From NCBI RefSeq assembly GCF_026341855.1, contig NZ_JAPENW010000002.1:1-64000 (forward strand): a DNA stretch of 64,000 bases. Reading direction: 5' to 3'. Below are positions 1 to 8,483 of the stretch, piece by piece. Source of the DNA: Streptomyces sp. NBC_00568. Lineage in GTDB: Bacteria; Actinomycetota; Actinomycetes; Streptomycetales; Streptomycetaceae. The position numbers and the translations under genes were made by a program. Each line of letters begins with the position of its first letter. Position 1 is the first letter of the stretch. Below the pieces are notes generated by a model, which saw nothing but the letters and a program-made list of their open reading frames with translations, searched no databases and had not been told where the DNA came from.

Positions 1-1
1 A

Positions 2-907
2 CACCGAAGTCTGGAGAAGGACGGGTTCCGGGCGATCCTCAGCCTGAACCCCGAGGGCGCTGTGGAGATCCGTTCACGGCAGGGGACTCTCCTGAATCCC
101 GGATTCCCGGAGCTCGCTGCTGCAGCCCGCGACCTGCCACGGGTCATCCTGGACGGCGAGATCGTGATCTGGCACGACGGCCGCCTGGCTTTCGAACGAC
201 TGCTGCGCCGCCTCAACCGGCGCCCAGAGTCCGTGGCTGCTGAGGTCCGTTCCAGTCCAGCCCACTACGTGGTCTTCGATCTCCTGCGCGACGAGGGTGC
301 GGGCGACAACGTGACCCGTCTCCCCTACCAGGATCGCCGGGCACGTCTGGAGGCCCTGTTCGCCGAGCATGCGCTCAGACCTCCGTGGACGCTGTGTCCC
401 ATGACGCTCGACCGGAGCGAGGCGCTGTCGTGGATGCGGTAGTGGGCTGCGGCTGGGATCGAGGGCGTGGTCGCGAAGCGACTGGCGGGCACCTACCAGA
501 GCGGAGCGCGCGGTTGGGAGAAGGCTCGTGTCCGACACACGAGCGACGCGATCGTCGGTGCGGTGACCGGCCGTGTCCGTGCGCCGTCCAGTCTGCTGCT
601 CGGCCGACTCGATGCCGAGAGCCGTCTGCACTTCGTTGGCCGCACCACTCCCCTCAACCGGGAGCTCGCTGCCAGCGTCGGAAGCCTGCTTCAGGCGCAG
701 ACTGGCCGGCACCCGTGGACAAGGCGTCGGTTCTCGGCGGGCTGGGGCAGCACACAGACTCTCGACGTCCACCTCGTCCAGCCGGAGCTTGTCGTCGAAG
801 TGAGCGTCGACATCTCCTTGGATGCTGGCGGCCGATGGCGTCACCCTGTCCGGCTGGTACGCGCCAGACCCGACCTGGAACCCTCGGGCGTCCCGTCTAT
901 CGTTTAG
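2..907 (+). pseudogene. ATP-dependent DNA ligase, 5'-truncated by window, interrupted by in-frame TAG
   Basis: This is the adenylating and OB-fold region of an ATP-dependent DNA ligase of the LigD/LigC type, which seals nicks and in bacteria works with Ku in end joining. The frame reads the motif-I surroundings (DGFRA), SRQG, FPEL and LDGEIV. After WMR it hits TAG at 440-442 and continues in the same frame with GIEGVVAKRL and the OB-fold motif ending WRHPVR. Everything after the TAG is colinear with the family, so only one codon separates this from an intact 3' half. The lysine expected two residues before DG is not visible (the frame reads EKDG), so motif I may also be damaged. A Ku gene lies 12.5 kb downstream. 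Either a pseudogene or a sequencing error at 440. Confidence 0.8.
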
Positions 908-1024
908 CGCTGCAGAGCGATACCAGGAACCGTGCAGCCGTCGCCGCCGCGAAACACCACCGTTCACGGCTCGACCGTCTTCACCCTCGGCGCGGACGTC
1001 CTGCTTGTAGAGCACGGTGGCCAT

Positions 1025-1831
1025 TCACCCGCCTTCGCAGGTCTTCAGCGGCTTGACGGGGGGAGTCCGGGAAAGCCTCCCGGGCGCGGGCTCTTGGTCG
1101 CCAGCGGATGGCGCGAATTGGTAGTCGGGCGCTATCAGCTGTCCATCCCTTTCGCGGCCCCATTTCGTGCCGTTCCTGTCGGTGAACCGCATGCCTCGAA
1201 AGAACGCTCCTCGCATGGAGGCGATCTTCCGCCACGTGCCGTCATCGGTCCACGTCTCCGGGAGGGTGGCACTCATGGCCATCATGTCCTTCGCAGGCTT
1301 CCAGTGGAGAGCGCGAGCGTCCGAGGCAAAGATGATCTCTGAACAGGGGGGAATGCTGCGCAGCTTGACGAAGAACACCACCAGGCCGCCAGGAGGCTGA
1401 TGGTGCCGGTCCTCGGCAATCCGTACTTGAAATCCCACGGATACGTCCTGGACCGGATCCAACGATCTGTTCATGACGTGGAGGCTCGAATCACCGTTGC
1501 CGCTCCATTGCGAAACGAGTAGCGCCTGCTCGCGCGCGTCATGCGACTGCTGAAGCTGATCACTTGACACCCTCGCCTGGTAGTAGGTGGCTACTGACGT
1601 GAGTAGAAGGGTTCCCGCGCCCACCAGGACAGCTGCGACGGTTCCGATATGCGCCCAGTCATCGCGCTGCCACCAAGGCTTCCGCTGTTCGGGCTCTGGA
1701 GCGGGACCGCCAGCAGGCTGAACCTCAGGGTCCGGACTCCTTGGCTCTGGTACCCGTGCCCGAACCACCTGTGGCCCTGGCCGCCGGCGCGCCAACCGTA
1801 GCCGTACGCGCCTCTCTGGCTCCTCTGACAT
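1025..1831 (-). CDS. membrane-anchored hypothetical protein
   Basis: A 268-aa protein of unknown function. The start at 1831 is chosen because a G-rich ribosome site lies just upstream and a convincing basic, proline-rich N-terminus begins there (MSEEPERR); the longer frame upstream looks non-coding. Residues 1-75 are a charged, proline-rich cytoplasmic tail. A single membrane helix (IGTVAAVLVGAGTLLLTSVA) lies near residues 80-100. A soluble domain of about 165 residues rich in Trp and beta-type patterns follows. The pattern of tail, one helix and a C-terminal domain recurs in Streptomyces accessory regions. The family was not recognised. The stop lies 117 bases from the end of the ligase remnant, on the opposite strand. 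Confidence 0.65.
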   Translation of the reverse strand: MSEEPERRVRLRLARRRPGPQVVRARVPEPRSPDPEVQPAGGPAPEPEQRKPWWQRDDWAHIGTVAAVLVGAGTLLLTSVATYYQARVSSDQLQQSHDAREQALLVSQWSGNGDSSLHVMNRSLDPVQDVSVGFQVRIAEDRHHQPPGGLVVFFVKLRSIPPCSEIIFASDARALHWKPAKDMMAMSATLPETWTDDGTWRKIASMRGAFFRGMRFTDRNGTKWGRERDGQLIAPDYQFAPSAGDQEPAPGRLSRTPPVKPLKTCEGG

Positions 1832-1892
1832 CTGCCCCCCCAACCTAGCTTCCAGTGTGCCGATGCCCGGGCTGCCGCATACAGCAGTCCGG

Positions 1893-2140
1893 TTAAAGGG
1901 ATCTCGAGCAGGTTGCCGGGAGGGTTGCGGCGGCCTTGACGAGTCGCCGTCGGGGGCAACCGGGCATGGCGTGGTTGCGGTGCTGTCCATCCGGCAGCGA
2001 TGAGGGGGCGTAGGCGATGCGGCGCGAGCACGCGGTGTAGAGCCACCACATCTGACGCTGGACCTGCTCGGTGAGAGCGATGGCCTGCTGGCATTCGCGC
2101 GGCGTGAAGGGTGGGCGAGGCTTGCGTCGGGCGCCGTGTT
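1893..2140 (-). other. possible gene remnant
   Basis: One minus-strand frame keeps Streptomyces-like third-position GC and reads a plausible helical segment (TPRECQQAIALTEQVQRQMW) before a stop at 1893. No start codon with a ribosome site is visible, and the frame just upstream loses coding character. A second short coding-like stretch in another frame (around 2215-2440, reading GFATGADYRGTATIYAP) may be the rest of the same broken gene. No family was recognised. The two stretches could equally be unrelated scraps. Confidence 0.25.
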
Positions 2141-2478
2141 CTTCTTCTCCCCCGTGACTACCTGCAGACGAGATGGGGCTGAGGTGACCACAACAGAAGG
2201 AGTGCAGCGCCTTCGTGGCGTTGGGCGTGCTCGTCGTGCCCGCGATCGGGCTGCCGCGACGGCTCGGGCGCGGCCCTTGTCCGTGTAGCCGATCAGACGG
2301 GCCCGGTAGCCAGTGCCCCGGACGAGGTGACCCTGTGCGTGGTCCCAGGCGGGAGGGGCGACGGGGGCGTAGATGGTGGCGGTGCCCCGGTAGTCGGCGC
2401 CGGTCGCGAAGCCGTCGCCGCGTCGGGCACGGAGGATGTTGCGCTTGGAGCCGGGGCGATTCGAGCGCCACTGGGCGG

Positions 2479-2568
2479 GCCATCCCCGCGTGCGTGGGGA
2501 TGGCCCCCGTGATCTCCTGCGCCCGGGTCTCAGGCACGCCTGCTCCCCGTGCACGCGGGGATGGCGAC
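2479..2568. CRISPR. two-repeat, one-spacer CRISPR relic of subtype I-E type
   Basis: Two 29-base units at 2479-2507 and 2540-2568 share the hairpin core CCCCG-N6-CGGGG/TGGGG followed by ATGG. The units begin exactly 61 bases apart, leaving a 32-base spacer. Repeat length, palindromic core, the GGGGATGG ending and the 61-base period all match the type I-E arrays common in Streptomyces. The two units differ at several positions (CATCCCCGCGTGCG versus GCTCCCCGTGCACG), as expected for a decaying array end. No further unit is found 61 bases up or down, and no cas gene is in the window. Confidence 0.6.
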
Positions 2569-2655
2569 GGGGGTCGCCAGGAATCCGCAGTCACTTGACT
2601 AATGCGCGCGCATTCCTGTGGGAGTGTTCGTGGCCGCAGACTGGAGGGGTTTCCG

Positions 2656-2847
2656 GTGGAGGTTTCTGGCGTCGGTGTCGCCGCGTTCCTCGTTTTCCTG
2701 CTCGCGCCGGGGTTGAGCAACGTGCTGAAGAGCATCGAGTTCCGCATCCGCGGGTCGGGCAAGGCGGAACTGCTGCGCGCTCAGCGGCAGTCGGGTGGAC
2801 AGATGGAGGACGGGCGCAGCGCGGGGAAGCGGGGGCGGCGTGGCTGA
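2656..2847 (+). CDS. small single-pass membrane protein
   Basis: A 63-aa protein starting at GTG 2656, which has an excellent ribosome site (GGAGGGG, 2643-2649) at normal spacing. Residues 4-20 form one hydrophobic helix (VGVAAFLVFLLAPGLS). A basic tail rich in Arg, Gly and Lys follows. The stop overlaps the beginning of the downstream sigma-like gene (GTGGCTGA around 2840), so the two were probably co-transcribed and translationally coupled. Function unknown; an association with the sigma-like protein is inferred from position only. Confidence 0.5.
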   Translation: MEVSGVGVAAFLVFLLAPGLSNVLKSIEFRIRGSGKAELLRAQRQSGGQMEDGRSAGKRGRRG

Positions 2848-2911
2848 GTAGGAGCGGGCGAAGGCACACGCCGACGCGGTCGCGGACCTGGTCGCCCAGC
2901 GGTACGAGCAG

Positions 2912-3283
2912 ATGGTGGGCTACGCCCGTAAGCGCCTTCAGGCTTTCGGGGTCCCGCCGTCGTCGGCGGATCCCCAGGACGTGGTGCAGATCGCCCTGAC
3001 GAAGGTGCTGACCTGTCAGGAGCGGGTCGAGAAGCTGTGCCCGTACGTCTTCACGGTCATCAAGAACGAGGTCAGTCACGCAGCCTGGCGCTACCCTCGC
3101 AATCGGGCTCCGCGTCCTCGCGCCGACGACCGCGTGTCAGCCGTAGCCGCCGAACTGGCCGCTGTCGAGGCGGCGAACCGGACCGTCACCGCCGACCAGG
3201 TGGCCGAGCGCTACGGCGTGAGCCGACGGACCGGTGAACGGCTACTCGCCGCCGCCCGCCAACACCTGCAGAGGCATCCTTAG
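2912..3283 (+). CDS. ECF-like sigma-70 family protein, N-terminus probably disrupted
   Basis: Encodes about 123 aa with a sigma region-2-like helical segment (residues 1-60; PQDVVQIALTKVL, then VFTVIKNEVSHAAWR) and a C-terminal helix-turn-helix resembling region 4 (VTADQVAERYGVSRRTGERL). This fits a small extracytoplasmic-function type sigma factor or sigma-like regulator. The natural start looks like GTG 2840, overlapping the upstream gene. That frame meets TAG at 2849 after three codons and then reads a good N-terminal helix (KAHADAVADLVAQRYEQ) into this ORF. ATG 2912 has only a weak ribosome site. The gene is therefore either disrupted by an amber codon or carries a sequence error. Confidence 0.55.
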   Translation: MVGYARKRLQAFGVPPSSADPQDVVQIALTKVLTCQERVEKLCPYVFTVIKNEVSHAAWRYPRNRAPRPRADDRVSAVAAELAAVEAANRTVTADQVAERYGVSRRTGERLLAAARQHLQRHP

Positions 3284-3375
3284 CGTTTGTGCAGGCTGGA
3301 GCGTAAGGCCCAGGCCGTCAGCCCACAGGGACCGGAGGCCCTGCCGCCGACCGGTTCGTCCCGCAGCAACTGGTC

Positions 3376-3570
3376 GTGCGCTCCGGCAGCGACGTGATCA
3401 AACGCCTCTCCTACCTCCGCGAGATCGCCGGCACCCAGCAGCACGCCGACCTGATCGCCGCGTGCGTGGACCGCCTGCGCCTGTTCGGCCAAAGCAAGCA
3501 GGTCGACACCCTGGAATGCGTGTTGCGAAGCCTCGTCCCGGCCACCGCGACCGAGCGGGGAGCTGCCTGA
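3376..3570 (+). CDS. small hypothetical protein
   Basis: A 64-aa helical protein (VIKRLSYLREIAGTQQHADL, then LRLFGQSKQVDTLECVLRSL) starting at GTG 3376, the first start codon in the frame. The frame is open upstream to 3307 and stays coding-like (GPAADRFVPQQLVV), so the protein may originally have been longer and lost its start. It follows the sigma-like gene by 92 bases on the same strand. Family not recognised. Confidence 0.4.
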   Translation: MRSGSDVIKRLSYLREIAGTQQHADLIAACVDRLRLFGQSKQVDTLECVLRSLVPATATERGAA

Positions 3571-3666
3571 TGCCGACCGCTCGACAGGCCATGGCGCCTG
3601 GCTCATCCGGACGTGTCCTGGAGGATGGGCCCGCCGGACACCCGAACCTCTCTACGCTGGAGCACC

Positions 3667-4176
3667 ATGAGGAAGGTCGCCATCGTCGGCTGCGGAGGCA
3701 GCGGCAAATCCCACGTGGCCCGCGAGCTGAGTACGATCCTCGACGCCCCGGTCACGCACCTGGACGCCGCGTTCTACGACGACGAGTGGAACGCGCTGCC
3801 CATGGACAAGTTCACCGAGCTGCAGCGCGAGCTGGTCGCGCAGCCGCGGTGGGTGATCGACGGCAACTACAACTCGACGCTGCAGGTGCGGCTCAAAGCC
3901 TGCGACACGGTGGTCCTGATGGACGCGTCGCCCCTGGCGGCGCTGTACGGGATCTTCTCCCGGCAGATCCGGCACGGGGCCGGGCACAAGGGCAACGGGG
4001 TGCACAACCGCATCCACTGGGGCGTGATCAAGTACGTCGCCACGTACCGGCGCAAGATGCGGCCCCGCGTGATGGCAAAGATCGAGGAGTTCGGCGCCAG
4101 AGCGGACGTGGTGCTGCTGGCCAACCGGCGCCAGACGCGCCGCTGGCTGCAGAAGGTGGCCGCCGAGCAGTCCTGA
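3667..4176 (+). CDS. P-loop NTPase of the adenylate kinase-like / topology-modulation protein type
   Basis: A 169-aa single-domain P-loop protein. Residues 1-18 read MRKVAIVGCGGSGKSHVARE, a Walker A motif (GCGGSGKS) at the very N-terminus, as in FlaR-like DNA topology modulation proteins and other small nucleotide kinases. HLDAAFYDDEWNALP and WVIDGNYNSTLQVRL match the conserved central segments of that family. The substrate is unknown; phosphorylation of a small molecule is inferred from the fold. The start is ATG 3667, because the Walker motif must be near the N-terminus. It is transcribed alone, with a gene-poor stretch after it. Confidence 0.75.
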   Translation: MRKVAIVGCGGSGKSHVARELSTILDAPVTHLDAAFYDDEWNALPMDKFTELQRELVAQPRWVIDGNYNSTLQVRLKACDTVVLMDASPLAALYGIFSRQIRHGAGHKGNGVHNRIHWGVIKYVATYRRKMRPRVMAKIEEFGARADVVLLANRRQTRRWLQKVAAEQS

Positions 4177-5482
4177 ACGGTCCGCGTCCCCGGTCTCCAA
4201 CAGCAAAGAGCCGCCGGAGCGAGCTCATGTCGGGCCGACTCGGCGCGCTGCCGCGCTCGGGCTGGAGTGGGCTCCAACCTGACCGCTGCGTCCGTCATGG
4301 CATCCGCCGTGGCAGGCGTTTGCGGTTGACGTGATGTCCCGGGCGATCGTCTCGGCAAAAGGACGACCGCCCGGACCTGCCGACGCTGACCACAGCGGCA
4401 GATAGCCACCCTCGCCAGGTCTGGGGCGAGAAGCGACGTGACGCCTGATCGTCTCGTAGCCCTCTGCCGTCGAGGCGACGACTCGCTCGTCAGCAACCGC
4501 CCTCGACAAAGCTCACTCATACGCCCGCTGAAAGAGACGGATGGCCGTGTCGCTCCCAACAGGATGACGTTGAGCCGGTCGGCGCGCGGGATATCAACGC
4601 TCTTGAGACTGCGCACCGACCGAGGGCCCGAAGCCCAAGAGATCCACTTCGGGCCCTCACCCCTGTGCCGTGCCCGCGTGGCGCTGGTTCTCCTGCTGTT
4701 GCAGGGTGAGGTTGCGGCGGCCCGGTGCCGACTCACCCCTCGCGGCCGGGCCGCCCCACGATCTTCCCGAACCGCACCCGTACCCACGATGCAGCGCATC
4801 ATGTCCAGGACCGGGGGGATCTCGGGTACTCGCCCGGGCTCGTGAGCGGGCGCAGGAGCGGTAAGCCGGCGAGGGCGTCGTCCAGCAGGCCCCGCAACGC
4901 AAGCCGGGCTTGAAGGTTGTTGTACGCCGACGGGGAGACCGTGAGTGGGTGTGCGGTCCGCTGCCGTCACGACTGCTCGATACGTCCTGCATCGTCATAT
5001 CGTGAGCAACAGGATCCGCCGGGAAGTCCGCGTGAGCCGAACGGGTACCGCGGGTGCGGCACACCAGCAGCCCCGCCACGGACCCGCCTGCCACTCCAAC
5101 CCCGCCCTCCCACTTCCCCACGCCCGGTCCTTCTTCGCGCACCGGGCACTTGTCCGGCGCGAGCACGAAGGGCCGCCGCCCGACACGCGCCGACCACCCG
5201 GCCGCCCGGTGACCCTTTTCCCGAAGGGCGCACTCCACCTGGACGCCATGAACCACGCCCGCTCCACGGTGTGTGGGTCGACGGCGGATGGGATGGGAGC
5301 CGGCAGAGTGGTGGGTTGAGGAGGATGGATGCCGCAGTGGCAGCATTACGGCCGCCAGCCTAACGATCAAGCCAGTTGAGACGATCTCTGAGGCTTGGCG
5401 AACGTCGACAAGCTGCGGATGTGGCCCGCAGAGACAGGGCGTAGCGTGGCTGGGGTGCGCCTGGACGAGCGGAGGATCTGCG
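4177..5482. other. gene-poor stretch, 1.3 kb
   Basis: No ORF here is convincing. Long open frames exist on both strands, as expected at this GC content, but none combines a ribosome site, Streptomyces-like third positions and recognisable motifs. A minus-strand fragment near 4700-4920 (reading LALRGLLDDALAGLPLL in one frame) may be a scrap of a decayed gene. Confidence 0.4.
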
Positions 5483-6313
5483 ATGGGTACAGTCACGACC
5501 GACGACGGCACCACGATCTTCTACAAGGACTGGGGTCCTCGGGATGCGGAGCCGATCGTCTTCCACCACGGGTGGCCGCTGAGCGCCGACGACTGGGACA
5601 ATCAGATGTTGTTCTTCCTGGCGCAGGGCTACCGAGTCATCGCCCACGACCGCCGTGGCCACGGACGCTCCACCCAGACCGCGACCGGCCACGACATGGA
5701 CACCTACGCCGCGGACGTGACCGCCCTGACCGACGCACTCGACCTGCGAGGCGCCGTGCACATCGGCCACTCCACCGGCGGTGGTGAGGTCGCCCGCTAC
5801 GTCGCCCGCGCTAAGCCCGGCCGTGTCTCAAAGGCGGTCCTGGTGGGCGCGGTGCCGCCGCTAATGCTGAAGACGGAGGCCAACCCGGGCGGCTTGCCGA
5901 TGGAGGTCTTCGACGGCTTCCGTGAGGGCGTTGCCAGCAACCGGGCTCAGTCGTTCATTGATATTCCCTCGGGGCCGTTCTACGGCTTCAACCGTCCCGG
6001 AGCGCAGGTGTCGCAGGGTTTGATCGACAACTGGTGGCGCCAGGGCATGATGGGCGCGGCGAACGCGCACTATGAGTGCGTTGCGGCGTTCTCCGAGACC
6101 GACTTCACCGAGGACTTGCAGCAGATCGAGGTGCCCGTCCTCGTCGCGCACGGAACCGACGACCAGGTCGTCCCGTACGACGACTCGGCACCCCTGACGG
6201 TCAAGCTTCTGAAGAACGGGACCCTCAAGTCCTACGAGGGCTACCCGCACGGGATGCTGTCGACGCACCCGGAGGTCCTCAACCCGGACATTCTCGCGTT
6301 CATCCGTTCCTGA
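5483..6313 (+). CDS. alpha/beta hydrolase, non-heme chloroperoxidase/esterase type
   Basis: A 276-aa cytoplasmic alpha/beta hydrolase. The start is ATG 5483, nine bases after GGAGGA. Diagnostic segments are the oxyanion region HHGWPLS, DRRGHGRS, the nucleophile elbow GHSTGG (Ser near residue 96), the acid in HGTDDQVVP (about 222) and the histidine in YPHGM (about 254). This combination is typical of cofactor-free chloroperoxidases and aryl esterases (perhydrolase-type). Length matches the family (about 275). The natural substrate is unknown. It is monocistronic. Confidence 0.9.
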   Translation: MGTVTTDDGTTIFYKDWGPRDAEPIVFHHGWPLSADDWDNQMLFFLAQGYRVIAHDRRGHGRSTQTATGHDMDTYAADVTALTDALDLRGAVHIGHSTGGGEVARYVARAKPGRVSKAVLVGAVPPLMLKTEANPGGLPMEVFDGFREGVASNRAQSFIDIPSGPFYGFNRPGAQVSQGLIDNWWRQGMMGAANAHYECVAAFSETDFTEDLQQIEVPVLVAHGTDDQVVPYDDSAPLTVKLLKNGTLKSYEGYPHGMLSTHPEVLNPDILAFIRS

Positions 6314-6534
6314 CCCCGGCGGGCTGGCCTCGTGGTCCGGCCCGTTCCGCGGCGTACCCGTAGTTCGCATCGGGCAGCGCACCTGGTCAGGCGGACGTAC
6401 GGCCGTCTCAGTTTCCGCCTCATTCAGCGACGGACACCACCGTTCAGGCAGGTCCGGTCCTCACCTCGCGATGAGCACCCGGACGGGCCGAACGTAGGTG
6501 ACCGCCTCTGCACGAGGTCCGTTGGACCGCTAAC

Positions 6535-6594
6535 AGACTTGGAAAGCGTGTCGGGGGCAACCCTTCACGAGTTCAGATCCCGCATCCTCCGCCA
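6535..6594 (+). pseudogene. tRNA-Ser 3' fragment, possible integration (att) remnant
   Basis: The segment reads like the 3' half of a serine tRNA: an anticodon loop TTGGAAA (GGA anticodon), a long variable arm around GGGGGCAACCC, a T-arm with GTTC, the acceptor strand ATCCTCC, discriminator G and an encoded CCA (6592-6594). The matching 5' acceptor strand (GGAGGAT) and D-arm are absent upstream. The anticodon and T stems each carry mismatches, so this cannot be a functional tRNA. A 3'-tRNA fragment is what tRNA-targeting integrases leave at one end of an integrated element. Confidence 0.6.
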
Positions 6595-6640
6595 GCGGCT
6601 CACGGGGTGACTGGACGCGCCGCCTGCAGCAAGGGCGTCC

Positions 6641-7246
6641 CTACCGCTGCTCGTCGGGAAGCACATACAAGCGCAGCAGTGCCTGCCCTGGGGCGCGACT
6701 GTTCGTGCCGGCACGCCCCTGCTCAGGGCGCGTCATCGCAGCATTGTCTTCGGAACTATCGGAGCGGGCGGACTCGGTGTCCGGATTGTTTTGGCGGCTG
6801 GGAGCAAGGCCCGAAGCGGTGCTCTTGTCGCAGTGGAACGAAGCCTCTTCGATGGCATCGGTGACAGTCCGTGAGTCAGCGGGGTCCCGTCCGCCCCGGT
6901 CCGGCTTGTTGACGACCTGCTGCCAGCCCGGGCCATCGTCCCACGCGATGTCGTAATAGTCGTAGAGGCGGTGTTCCTCGTCCACCGTGAGGAACCCCCC
7001 GGCGTCGACGTCGACGTGAGGGGCGTCTTTGACGGTGGCGGGCGTAAGGAACTTCAAGATGGTCCTCCACCATGGCCGCCTCGCGCGTGGGCACGAAGGA
7101 CTCACTGGAGCCGAAGAGCCCGGTTTTGACGGTGACCCATTCGGGCTCGCCGGTCGCATCGTCGAGGAAGACATGAAGGAGTAGCCGATCCCGACCATGC
7201 CCGCTTCGTCAGTTGCGCAGAGCCGCTGCCGAACCCGCGGTCGCAA
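6641..7246 (-). pseudogene. decayed PRC-barrel / DUF2382-type stress protein
   Basis: Pieces of a PRC-barrel protein appear in two minus-strand frames. One frame reads VFLDDATGEPEWVTVKTGLF and then PTREAAMVEDHLEVPY, the PRC-barrel core. The next frame resumes with DAPHVDVDAGGFLTVDEEHR and ends with AAMTRPEQ...LLRLYVLPDEQR, a match in order to the MTRSEE...RLRKYV stretch of DUF2382. At least two frameshifts (near 7170 and 7040) and a shortened end show that the gene is dead. Intact relatives are common general-stress proteins in Streptomyces, often near CsbD, which lies 0.9 kb away. Confidence 0.65.
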
Positions 7247-7613
7247 CCTGAGGGCGACGATCGGCCCCGGCGAGTGGGAGGTCCGTGGAATCCGGCGTGT
7301 CCGACGACGAGGCCCTCATCGCCGACGACCGCTTGCCGCGCCATCCGCCGCGCCCGGCCAAGATCGGCGGCCATCGGGCCGAGACGGAACCGCCCGAGCC
7401 ATCGAGCTCTGTCGGTCACGAAGTACCCGGCGAAACCCTGGCCGTGCTGCCAGCTACGGACAGCTCTCCGCTGGACAGCTTGACGAAACAGCACGGCGCT
7501 GGGGTGTCCAGACAGCTGAGCCCCGTCCGTACCGCTACCGCCGATCGTGCGCGGCACCCAGCACGCGGAGTCGGGCCTACCGCCCTGCGCGGCACGGCGT
7601 GGATGCTGCGCCA

Positions 7614-7867
7614 TCAGCGGTGGGGATGCCCTTGTTCAGGGTCGTCGTCGGGTGTGCTCCATCCGTCGCCGCGGTGTGCGGGATCCGTCAGGTCACGGCG
7701 TGCTTGTGCGGCCTGCGGCGCAGTCGTTGTCACACGGCGCCGGGCAGAGTGTCGGGTACCGATGAAGAATGCGACGACCAGGATGACGACGACAGCGATG
7801 CCCGCCGCCATCAGCCACAGGGCGCGCCATACGAAGCGGCCAGCACAGTGAGCGTTTCGGCGTTCAT
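7614..7867 (-). pseudogene. frameshifted DUF6479-like small membrane protein
   Basis: From ATG 7867 the frame reads MNAETLTVLAASYG and then stops. One base out of register it continues as a single membrane helix (LMAAGIAVVVILVVAFFIG) and a basic-to-proline tail ending at 7614. Start, helix and tail together match the small Streptomyces membrane proteins grouped as DUF6479 in layout. A one-base indel near 7825-7840 explains the break. It sits between the decayed PRC-barrel gene and CsbD. Confidence 0.5.
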
Positions 7868-8124
7868 GGCCGCCGTGTACCCCACACGAGAGCAATATCC
7901 CTCGCCCGCTCTGCGAGGTGAGCCGTGTGGAGGCTGACCGGGCAAGGTGCCTCGTCAGCCCGCCTCGTCAGCCAAGGTCCCCGGCACCCTGGAGGGTCTT
8001 GTCGCTCACTCGGTGACGCTGCGCTGGCAGCAATGGGGCCGGCCTGGTTGCGGCGCCTTCATCGCCGGGGACTCCGGTGGAGGGCCCTCCTCTTGGAGGC
8101 GGGCCCCTCCAACCGGTTCGCGCT

Positions 8125-8301
8125 TCAGTGCTTGCTGTGCTTGCCGCGCATGGAGTCCTTGGCGTCGTGCACGGCTTCCTTCGCCTCGCCCTCCGCCTGG
8201 TCCATCTTTCCCTCGGCCTTCATCCGGTCGTTGCCGGTGACTTTGCCGACCGCTTCCTTGGCCTTGCCCTTGGCCTTGTCCATGCCGCCCTTGTCAGCCA
8301 T
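8125..8301 (-). CDS. CsbD family stress protein
   Basis: A 58-aa, highly charged, Lys/Glu/Ala-rich protein of the CsbD family, short proteins induced under general stress and predicted to form extended helices. The start is ATG 8301 preceded by GGAGCAGG. The protein reads MADKGGMDKAKGKAKEAV, then KVTGND and KAEGKMDQAEGEAKEAVHDAK, the typical K-x-x-G-x-x-x-E-A repeats, and ends in SKH. Size is standard for the family. It is intact although its left-hand stress-gene neighbours are broken. Confidence 0.9.
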   Translation of the reverse strand: MADKGGMDKAKGKAKEAVGKVTGNDRMKAEGKMDQAEGEAKEAVHDAKDSMRGKHSKH

Positions 8302-8483
8302 GTCCTGCTCCTTGCACGAGAAATCAGTGACGGTGACAAACTAGAGCGTAAATGCACATATCGCTCGGTAAGTGCTGCACGGGACAGGCCACGGCCAGGG
8401 AGACAGCAGGCGGGGCATCAGACCCGGGGAATCCGGGCAGTTTGGAGCACCACAAGTCTCGCCTCCGCGATGGGGCGGAGGAG

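Noticed and set aside
74..1024. 316-aa minus-strand ORF opposite the ligase remnant
   Set aside because: It is the antisense of clear ligase motifs and lacks its own.
2418..2446. Third CRISPR repeat upstream of the pair
   Set aside because: The position one period (61 bases) to the left shows no CCCCG...GGGG core; the same holds one period to the right.
4657..5514. 285-aa minus-strand ORF
   Set aside because: No motifs, poor third-position bias over most of its length, and it covers the promoter and start of the chloroperoxidase-type gene.
6490..6594. Complete functional tRNA-Ser
   Set aside because: The 5' acceptor strand does not pair with ATCCTCC, and the anticodon and T stems contain mismatches. 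Only a 3' fragment is supported.
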